A DNA stretch of 64,000 nt from Legionella santicrucis (lineage in GTDB: Bacteria > Pseudomonadota > Gammaproteobacteria > Legionellales > Legionellaceae), in contig NZ_LNYU01000085.1 of assembly GCF_001468135.1 (NCBI RefSeq), positions 349,904 through 413,903 of the forward strand, written 5' to 3'. Made by a program: the position numbers and the translations under genes. Shown here one piece after another: positions 57,234-64,000 of the stretch; the stretch's first letter is position 1; each line of letters starts with the position of its first letter. Under the pieces are notes generated by a model, which made no database searches, had not been told where the DNA came from, and worked only from the letters and a program-made list of their open reading frames with translations.

Positions 57234-57291
57234 TGAATACCGTTAAAAAATAGATTAAGTTAAACAATTTTTAACGGTATTCACTACTTTT
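57226..57291. repeat. Perfect 24-bp inverted repeat next to the IS630 remnant
   Basis: The arm 57226-57249 (contains AGTAGTGAATACCGTTAAAA) is repeated exactly in inverse orientation at 57268-57291, with an 18-base centre. It may be two terminal inverted repeats brought together, a MITE, or a strong hairpin. It begins exactly where the transposase homology stops. Confidence 0.75.
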
Positions 57292-57587
57292 CTTGAAAAT
57301 TCCATTTATGCGAGTTTTTCTTTTGATTGATTAAACTTCGCACTTCCATCAACTCCGGAAACTCTCAATTTTTCAAGCAATTATATCAGAGTAGGCCTAA
57401 ACAAATTCAAATTAATCTACCTTTTCAACTAAATGCCTATATCATCGCAATTATGAATCGATTCACAATCGAATGCTAAATCCGTATTCAACTGTGAATC
57501 TGAGAATGGCTATTATACAGTTCAAATTGATCTTCGTTTTTATACCCTTACTTTTTGACCATATCCAGTGCTAAGTTGAACCAAACT
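57292..57587. other. AT-rich stretch with no recognised gene
   Basis: Between the inverted repeat and the next leftward gene. No open frame with a ribosome site, no clear terminator for the leftward gene that ends at 57588. Confidence 0.35.
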
Positions 57588-59018
57588 CTAGATCGATAAA
57601 TTTGGGCCACTTTTTAGATTTAATTTATCTTTTAAATCAGCTCCAAGTTCCTTATCGCTTAACAAAGTCTCCACTACTTTACCAAGAGTTCCTGAAGTTA
57701 AAGCACCTATATCAGTTTTATTTAATGGTTCTGCATCTTCATATTCAAATTGATTAATTAGATGTTCTATAGCGTCTAACTTTTGAGTCTTACTGTATCC
57801 GGATAGTCCCACATAACTGAAAAGTGATTCCACTTTTCCATAAGAATAATTACTGTCTCTATTGTTAAGCGTATTAATATAATCTTTAAAGCCATCTTTT
57901 AATTTTTCCAATTTGCGAGCTTTTATTCTTAGTGCCGTCTCTTCGACTTTAGGAGATTCTAATTGTTTTGCGATCTTTAATTGCTCCTCCTCTGTTAATC
58001 TTTTAGGATGTTTACGATTATCCCAGTTTAAAATAAATTGCGGTTTTGTCGGGTCAATGTCTTTATCATACCTTGAATTTTTTTTATAATTTTCTTGATG
58101 ATAATGTTTTGCTGCTTCAATTACATCAAACTCTCTTTTTTTTCTAGTAATTATGTCTAATTGTCCTTGGGTTAAGCCATCTACTTCCACAAGCACCACA
58201 TTTTCAGCAGAAGATGGACTTCCTTCACATCCAGGATGATGTGGCTCCCCAGGCAATACTGCTTTTGATACAATCACAGGAGCGCGTTGATTGATAAATG
58301 TATCTAAGGTCATGTTTCTTGGATCATCTTTGCCATAATATAACTCAACAAAATAATGCTCAGGAATTATTTGATTACCAGTACAAAGACCACCTACAAA
58401 TACCCTTGCGCCTTCAATTTTTATCAAATCCTTATCTTGAAGTTTGACAATCTCACTCATATTTTTTTCTCTTAGCTCCCTTAGTTCTTTTGAACCGACT
58501 TTGGGCAGTGGTTTAAGTTTTTTTATATCTAGATTATTACCTCTAGCAAAACTCACCATTTCCTTTAGAGCATACTTTTGCCTTATTTTTTCCGCTTCTG
58601 GATTTTTTTCGAGTAATTCTGACAACTCCTCTGAAACATGGTTATATTCTCTTCTATTGTTTTCAGCTTCCAATTGATTTCCTTCTTTAGCGGCTTTTAA
58701 GTACGCCTCTTTTAATTCTTTTTTCTTAATCATTTTTTGGCCTATACTTATAGCAGTTTTAAGATGTGGTACTTCTTCTCGCTCTTTATTTTCGGAATTA
58801 TGTAGTGAATAAGGTGATTCTTTTGAAAATTCATCATCCCCAACAACAGCTGCCTCTGCAAATGATAATATCGTTTCATATTGTGTATAATCATCTGCTA
58901 GTTTATTAGTTAGTGCAGTAAATTCTGTATGTAAGTCTCGATCACTCATCTCTTTTCCACTTAATGCAAAGTACTCACATGCTTGTTGCTCCATTAAAAC
59001 AATGTGCTTCTCCCTCAT
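57588..59018 (-). CDS. Hypothetical protein, effector-like
   Basis: About 476 residues from ATG 59018, which has GGAG ten bases upstream; the longer frame to 59048 is unlikely. Highly charged with coiled-coil character (KEAYLKAAKEGNQLEAENNR, YNHVSEELSELLEKNPEAEK). A central segment LVEVDGLTQGQLDIITRKKRE and CEGSPSSAENVVLV follows GARVFVGGLCTGNQIIPEHYF, perhaps a small enzymatic domain, unrecognised. No signal peptide or membrane helix. It lies between two IS630 remnants, which suggests it was acquired. Dot/Icm effector is plausible, not shown. Confidence 0.55.
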   Translation of the reverse strand: MREKHIVLMEQQACEYFALSGKEMSDRDLHTEFTALTNKLADDYTQYETILSFAEAAVVGDDEFSKESPYSLHNSENKEREEVPHLKTAISIGQKMIKKKELKEAYLKAAKEGNQLEAENNRREYNHVSEELSELLEKNPEAEKIRQKYALKEMVSFARGNNLDIKKLKPLPKVGSKELRELREKNMSEIVKLQDKDLIKIEGARVFVGGLCTGNQIIPEHYFVELYYGKDDPRNMTLDTFINQRAPVIVSKAVLPGEPHHPGCEGSPSSAENVVLVEVDGLTQGQLDIITRKKREFDVIEAAKHYHQENYKKNSRYDKDIDPTKPQFILNWDNRKHPKRLTEEEQLKIAKQLESPKVEETALRIKARKLEKLKDGFKDYINTLNNRDSNYSYGKVESLFSYVGLSGYSKTQKLDAIEHLINQFEYEDAEPLNKTDIGALTSGTLGKVVETLLSDKELGADLKDKLNLKSGPNLSI

Positions 59019-59476
59019 AATTTTCTCCAGAAAGAAATATAGATACAATTATATTCTAGTTTAGTTAAAGAGCTTTTGCTGATTCCAACAGGTACAAACG
59101 ACAACTTGCTTGTTCAGGATGATAGCTTCCTTATATCTATGGTTTTTAGACTTGCTATTACATGCCTCTTTTATTGAGTAAACGACGGGAACTGCTGTAG
59201 TGAAGGATGCCAAAGCTGTTTACTTCACCCCGACAGCACTAAATTTTTTCCTGGGGAGAGAGCAAGATGCGAAACTCGGAATCCATTTTTTGTTTGTACA
59301 AATACAAAAACACTGGATAAACTTGAGCGAGTCCTGGAAATAGGCAGAGCATAGATACAGAATAATTGAATTCGCCTATTTAAATCGGGAAAAGTTTTCC
59401 TTTATGGAATAATTTAGATTTATTTTTTATAATCAGTGCATAATGCGCAATATTCAGTTTTGCAAAAAAATACTGT
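59019..59476. other. Intergenic region without recognised features
   Basis: A 458-bp stretch between two leftward genes. It has no supported open frame; a short piece around 59230-59350 has more GC than its surroundings and could be decayed coding sequence. It must hold the promoter of the gene starting at 59018. Confidence 0.3.
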
Positions 59477-60283
59477 TCAAATTTCTTGTAAAGAAAGATG
59501 AAAATCAGATTCAATCAATAAACTATGATTCCGAGGAATGATTTTCCATTCAAACCCTTTTGTAGAAAGCTTTTCGGATGCGATTATGACATATTCTGAA
59601 ATAGAATCTTTATCCCTACAAAAATACATAGTTTCTGGTTTAGCCTGAGCAGAAGTGCAATAACGAAATGCTACTACATGTTTTCCATTAGTAATACAAA
59701 TATTAAAGTAGCACACGGCTTTTGGATAATTTGTTTTTACTAATTTATTAATAAGAGTCAAAGTTTCCAATAATACTGTATGTATATCCTGAGAATTTTT
59801 AATTTTTCTTTGTTTTGACAATTGCAAAAATAAAGCAAATATCAATTCTGAATCAGTTGTTCCTTTTATCCAGTTATAAATATCATCCTCCAACAAATGA
59901 TGAATTTGACGTCTTATTTTTTCAAAATAGGGAATCCAACCATTATGCATGAATAACCAATTTTTATAGATAAAAGGATGACAATTAAATTGAGAAATAC
60001 CTCCTGTACTTGCTGCTCGAACATGAGCAAAAAAAAGCGATGATTTTGTTTTTTTTGCCAAATAAGAAAGATTTTTATCATTCCATGCAGGAAATAGCGA
60101 AGTAAATAATGCCGGGTTTTTATCAAATGAAGTATACCATCCAACTCCAAAACCATCCCCATTGGTCACCGTATGTGATTCTTGAGAAATAAGACTTTGT
60201 TTTACAAGGGAGTTTTTTGGTTTAATTACAAGATCAGATAATAAAATATTTTCTTTCCCTATATAGGCAACAAATCTGCACAT
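59477..60283 (-). CDS. Class II glutamine amidotransferase (YafJ/EgtC type)
   Basis: A 268-residue N-terminal-nucleophile hydrolase: MCRFVAYIG exposes Cys2 after Met removal, NGDGFGVGWYT and FAHVRAASTGG form the glutamine pocket (Arg and Gly-Asn equivalents), FNCHPFIYKNWLFMHNGWI carries the oxyanion-hole Asn-Gly, and GTTDSELIFALFL the conserved Asp. Single domain, so ammonia or gamma-glutamyl chemistry would need a partner or a small substrate. It is divergent, 203 bp away, from a GCS2-type glutamate-cysteine ligase; the pair recalls egtA-egtC type neighbourhoods that make or cut gamma-glutamyl compounds. Confidence 0.88.
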   Translation of the reverse strand: MCRFVAYIGKENILLSDLVIKPKNSLVKQSLISQESHTVTNGDGFGVGWYTSFDKNPALFTSLFPAWNDKNLSYLAKKTKSSLFFAHVRAASTGGISQFNCHPFIYKNWLFMHNGWIPYFEKIRRQIHHLLEDDIYNWIKGTTDSELIFALFLQLSKQRKIKNSQDIHTVLLETLTLINKLVKTNYPKAVCYFNICITNGKHVVAFRYCTSAQAKPETMYFCRDKDSISEYVIIASEKLSTKGFEWKIIPRNHSLLIESDFHLSLQEI

Positions 60284-60485
60284 TTTCTTTACTCAAAATA
60301 GGTATATAAATTATTTTAGGAAATAATAATTAGAATAGCTAAAATATCTGGTAAATTAGTTAACATATTTTCAAAAATAATTATTCTTTTAAATTTATTA
60401 ACTTATTTCTCTTCTAAACTGAATAAAAGCAATAAATAGTAACAAAGATTTTTCAGGAGTTAATTTCATTCTCTTTTGAGGGGCA

Positions 60486-61609
60486 ATGATGAAACAATTA
60501 GACTTTAATAAATCCTCAGAAGTCACAATCGGAGTTGAATTAGAGTTTCAAATTATTGATCCTGACTCTTTTTCTCTAGTCTCTCGTGCAAACGATGTCT
60601 TAAAAAATATTCAAAAAAGTAATTATCAACAAAAAATTAAACCTGAATTGACGCAAAGTATGATTGAAATTAACTCTTCAGTTCACCATGAGATTAAAGA
60701 GCTGTATCAGGATTTACATCAATTATATGATTTTTTATTGCAGACAGGCTCACAGTTGAACGTTTTTTTCTGTGGCGGAGGAGTTCACCCTTTTCAAAAA
60801 TGGACGACTCAAAATATTTTTTTTAAAAAAAAGAATATACGCGTTTTGCAAAAAAATACGAATTTCTTGCAAAAAGAGCCACTGTATTTGGTCAACATAT
60901 GCATATAGGATGTAATAATCCAGAAGATGCTCTTTATCTAGCTCATGCGCTTAGTCGCTATGTTCCTCACTTTATCGCCATTTCAGCGTCCTCACCCTTT
61001 TATCAGGGCATTGATACAGGATTTGTCTCTTCAAGATCTACTGTGTTTAAAGCTTTTCCTTTCAGTGGAGCAATGCCTCTTTTAAAAAATTGGAACGGAT
61101 TTTCTCGATATTTTTATGAAAGATATGAATTAGGGATTATAAAAAGTATTAATGACTTTTTGTGGGATATTAGAATACAACCTGAGTTTGGAACGGTAGA
61201 AATTAGAGTATGCGATACCCCTTTAACATTAGAAAAAGTAGTATTAATAGCGGCTTATCTTCAATCCTTATCTCTTTATCTTTTAAAAGAGCGCCCCATA
61301 AAAATTAATCAAGATTTATATTTTTTATATAATTATAATCATTTTCAGGCAAGCCGATATGGATTCAATGGGCATTTAATTGATGGATCTAGATCTAAGA
61401 AACGAATTAGCGAAGATATATTATCCACTATAAAAAAAATAAAAAAATATACGCAACAATTGCAAAATAACGAATTTATTGAATTGCTAATCGAAGTAGT
61501 AAAAAATAAAAATAATGATGCGAAGAATTTAAAAAATATTTTAAACCATACCCAATCTTTTCAAGAAGTTGTTTCTGTCCAATGCCAAGAATGGGCAAAA
61601 TTTTTCTGA
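60486..61609 (+). pseudogene. GCS2-type glutamate-cysteine ligase (YbdK-like), frameshifted
   Basis: Two overlapping frames together give a full carboxylate-amine ligase of about 370 residues. Part one (60486 on): VTIGVELEFQIIDPDSFSLV, LTQSMIEINSS, FFCGGGVHPFQKWTTQNIFF. Part two: TVFGQHMHIGCNNPEDALYL, ISASSPFYQGIDTGFVSSRS, DIRIQPEFGTVEIRVCDTP. Homology passes from frame to frame at a run of seven A (60850-60856); one extra A would restore VLQKKYEFLAKRATVFGQH. So this is a one-base deletion, a sequencing slip, or a site of -1 slippage. The enzyme would ligate glutamate to cysteine or another amine. GAGGGG precedes the ATG. Confidence 0.8.
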
Positions 61610-61714
61610 GAAGTTAGAACTTATGTAATATTACGCCGCCATTTTATCCAATTAAACATGCGCTTGCTGCAAAAATTTCTATCGGTGTCCTCTTAAACTA
61701 TTTTGACACAGAGC

Positions 61715-61970
61715 TTTAAAAAAATTCATTAATTTGTCAGTACTTAGCTACATCAAGAATCAAACTACTTTTATGCCACCATACTCACCTAATTTAAACT
61801 TGATCGAACGATTGTGGAAGTTTATGCGCAGAACAATTTTGTACAATAAATATTATGAAAAGTTTGCTGGGTTCAGGACTGAGGCCATGCAGTTTTTTGA
61901 TAATATTGCACAATACAACGATAAATTAAGCACGCTGCTGACAAAAAATTTTCAGGTTATTGGCATCTAA
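61715..61970 (+). pseudogene. IS630-family transposase, 3' remnant
   Basis: The frame reads YIKNQTTFMPPYSPNLNLIE then RLWKFMRRTILYNKYY and ends KNFQVIGI. PPYSPNLNxIExxW is the last catalytic Glu region of IS630 DDE transposases. The 5' two thirds are missing, and no start codon with a ribosome site is present. It could be the other half of the transposase remnant at 56799. The preceding 61610-61714 is also IS-like debris without a frame. Confidence 0.75.
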
Positions 61971-62009
61971 AAACTGAAAACTCATTAGCATTGGGTATAA
62001 CCTTCCTCA

Positions 62010-64000
62010 TTAGAGGGTTAAGCGTCTTACACACCAAACTCCAATCGTAAAAGAGGTTTTGAAAAAAGGAGAGGAAGTGCCTGAACTAGCACCCGGATTG
62101 AAATGTTCCACAAAAGCTCCTTCCTGAGGAAGGAGTGAATACTCTGTAGAGCTCCAAAAGTTATCGAATTGTAAGAGTGTATTGATGTTGCTTTGCATGC
62201 TTTGTGTTAAAAGGCACGATTGGCTATCTGGATAGATAAATTGATCATCCATTTCACAAATGGAAGGCAAATACCAATCTGAGAAACAACTGTTTCCGAA
62301 TTGACATGGGGAGTTTCCAGCTGAGTCAATGGATTGATAACAAACCCCAGCAGCATAGTTGATCCCTGTTCCATAGTTGGGAAAATCTAATATATTATTG
62401 CTATTACATGCTCCATCATTAGAGCCATTACAGTTTGTTTGCCCCAAAGACAAAGTAGCAGGATATAATGATGCATCATTGGGAGAAGGTGTTGCGGAAA
62501 GAGAGCTATCATCAATCCCCCAGATACTATCTAAAGTTAAAGACCATTCGATGTTGGATTGAGGAGTAATTGCAGCCACCGATCCGCCAATATTTGCCGT
62601 TGAAGAGGTCGAGTCATCCACTGAAAAAAGATAGCCTCCTTGATATTGACATCCATAGCCCAATACGATCGCATTGATGGAATAACTGGGCAAAACTTGA
62701 AAAGAGCTCGCAACCGGAGCAGTTCCTCCGGTACAAGGAGTACTCGCATTATTATTGGAGGCAGTGGTACCAGGTGTGATAGTGATAGTACAAAAACCTC
62801 CATTGGCATTTAATGGTGTACTGGTGGTACATGTTGTTCCAATCGTTACATCATTTGGCAGATTAGGAGTAAAATCCGCATAGGTTGCAGGTACGGCACT
62901 TAGCGTAATAGGTGAGTTAGAAGTATTAGTCAGCGTAATAACTCTTGCTATACCACCGCTTCCTAAACTGGAAAGAGCTAATGTCGATGGATTTATGGCT
63001 AATCCATTTATTGGGATGACCGAGCTGGAATAACCTGCTAAATAAGCAGCTGTTCCATGGTTGCTACTGGCTGTGACTTTAAAAGAATATTCCGTATTAT
63101 TGCTTAATCCAGTAACTACACAACTTAAAGCAGAAGTTGGATTACAATTGTTTGCTACAAGATTGTAGTTCGTTGGTGATCCAGTTAGCCCATAAGTAAC
63201 TGTGTAGCCAGTAATAGGAGAGCCACCTGTATAAGCTGGCGCTGACCAACTGACAGTAACTTGTCCAGCGCCGGGAACTACCATTACAGCACTAGGAGCG
63301 TATGGAGCGGGAAGTATTTCTAGATTAATAATTTGTTGTTCTTGCGCAGCAGCATTGTATTGCGCGTTGCCAGCTTGATTGGCATCGATAATACAAGTAC
63401 CAACACCGGTAAACGAGACTAAAGTTCCATTAATACTACAGGCTCCGCTTGAACTACTTGCATCAATCGAAAAAACCACTGGATTACCTGAAGCACCGCC
63501 AGTTGCAGATACAGTATAGGTTCCACCTACTGCAGGATCTGTAGGCGTACTAGTAAACGTTATGGTTTGGTCTATCTTATTTACGGTAATGATTTGTTGT
63601 GCTTGTGTGGCAGCATTGTAGTTCGAATTACCGGCCTGATTGGCATCAACAATACAAGAGCCTGCCCCAGTAAATGATACTAGATTTCCAGTGATGTTGC
63701 AAGCACCACTCGTACTTCCTGCATCAATAGAAAAAACTACAGGATTTCCGGATGCACCACCAGTTGCCGTTACGGTATACGTCCCCCCTATAGTGGCATT
63801 GGGAGACGGTGTACTGGTAAAGGTGATGGTTTGGTCTGCTTTATTTACCGTAATGATTTGTTGGACTTGCAGCGCTGCATTATAATCTGAATTGCCGGCC
63901 TGATTGGCATCAATAATACAGGTACCTGTGTTTGCAAACGAAACTAGATTCCCGCTGATGCTGCAGGCGCCAACTGAACTCGCCCCATCAATAGAGAACA
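62010..64000 (-). CDS. C-terminal part of a large repeat surface protein with DUF1566 end, partial
   Basis: The frame runs leftward from beyond 64000 to 62010, so the N-terminus is outside. From the right: at least three tandem repeats of about 83 residues, each with TYTVxATGGASGNPVVFSID, SGACSI, LVSFTGxGxCI(I/V)DANQAG and YNAA, like MBG/Ig-like surface repeats. Next an Fn3 domain (APSAVMVVPGAGQVTVSWSA, VTGLSNNTEYSFKVTA), then a choice-of-anchor-type domain (LALSSLGSGGIARVITLTNT), and a C-terminal DUF1566 domain (CFSDWYLPSICEMDDQF, NFWSSTEYS, VWCVRRLTL) as in Legionella collagen-like adhesin Lcl. Likely secreted adhesin. Confidence 0.85.
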   Translation of the reverse strand, partial: FSIDGASSVGACSISGNLVSFANTGTCIIDANQAGNSDYNAALQVQQIITVNKADQTITFTSTPSPNATIGGTYTVTATGGASGNPVVFSIDAGSTSGACNITGNLVSFTGAGSCIVDANQAGNSNYNAATQAQQIITVNKIDQTITFTSTPTDPAVGGTYTVSATGGASGNPVVFSIDASSSSGACSINGTLVSFTGVGTCIIDANQAGNAQYNAAAQEQQIINLEILPAPYAPSAVMVVPGAGQVTVSWSAPAYTGGSPITGYTVTYGLTGSPTNYNLVANNCNPTSALSCVVTGLSNNTEYSFKVTASSNHGTAAYLAGYSSSVIPINGLAINPSTLALSSLGSGGIARVITLTNTSNSPITLSAVPATYADFTPNLPNDVTIGTTCTTSTPLNANGGFCTITITPGTTASNNNASTPCTGGTAPVASSFQVLPSYSINAIVLGYGCQYQGGYLFSVDDSTSSTANIGGSVAAITPQSNIEWSLTLDSIWGIDDSSLSATPSPNDASLYPATLSLGQTNCNGSNDGACNSNNILDFPNYGTGINYAAGVCYQSIDSAGNSPCQFGNSCFSDWYLPSICEMDDQFIYPDSQSCLLTQSMQSNINTLLQFDNFWSSTEYSLLPQEGAFVEHFNPGASSGTSSPFFKTSFTIGVWCVRRLTL
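63240..64000 (-). repeat. Tandem ~250-bp repeats in the surface-protein gene
   Basis: Units starting near 63360, 63610 and 63860 share phrases such as GATTTGTTG, GCAGCATTGTA and CCGGCCTGATTGGCATC. They code for the about 83-residue Ig-like repeat and continue past the right edge. Confidence 0.75.

Overview
The window is AT-rich gammaproteobacterial DNA and looks like a chromosome segment of a Legionella species. Reasons: ankyrin-repeat and leucine-rich-repeat proteins of the kind Legionella delivers through Dot/Icm, a DUF1566-ended repeat surface protein like the C-terminal part of Lcl, secreted GH18 chitinases, a Legionella-type UmuC, and housekeeping genes of gammaproteobacterial type. The species assignment is inference; no rRNA or tRNA gene was seen. 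REGION 1 (1-13 kb, accessory): an export and small-molecule/peptide island. It holds the tail of an HlyD-like adaptor, a C39-peptidase ABC transporter and its partner ABC protein (NHLM type), an Fdc1-like UbiD decarboxylase, the flavin prenyltransferase UbiX that makes its cofactor, a small NHLP-leader-like protein, a second UbiD, two alpha/beta hydrolases, and two paralogous small genes whose products share an almost identical 48-residue leader ending in Gly-Gly but have unrelated tails. The two small genes have matching promoters and flank a 236-residue protein with a possible Cys-His-Asp triad. The C39 transporter is the obvious processor and exporter of the two GG peptides. REGION 2 (13-34 kb, core): universal stress protein, folK-pcnB, TerC-hemJ, rubredoxin, hemL, a POT peptide transporter overlapping mnmC, the 2-methylcitrate operon prpB-prpC-prpD, a GH18 chitinase, the PEP synthase regulator ppsR, two conserved hypotheticals, an RpiB-like isomerase, an APC amino-acid permease and a PBP4-type carboxypeptidase. 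REGION 3 (34-54 kb, effector-rich and accessory): a 1164-residue ankyrin protein with recent 37-residue repeat expansion, an L,D-transpeptidase, a three-gene operon coding for a duplicated zinc-ribbon protein, a Nudix hydrolase and a eukaryote-like cap (TGS1-type) guanine-N2 methyltransferase, an LRR protein with a possible YopT-like cysteine-protease end, a second GH18 chitinase, a protein with an LTGC...H deamidase-like motif, a P1B-type ATPase and an orphan UmuC. REGION 4 (53.7-64 kb): a three-part FAD monooxygenase/DUF4166-like/epimerase fusion, two halves of a broken IS630-type transposase about 4.5 kb apart enclosing a putative effector, a class II glutamine amidotransferase and a frameshifted GCS2-type glutamate-cysteine ligase, and finally the C-terminal part of a large repeat surface protein that runs off the right edge.
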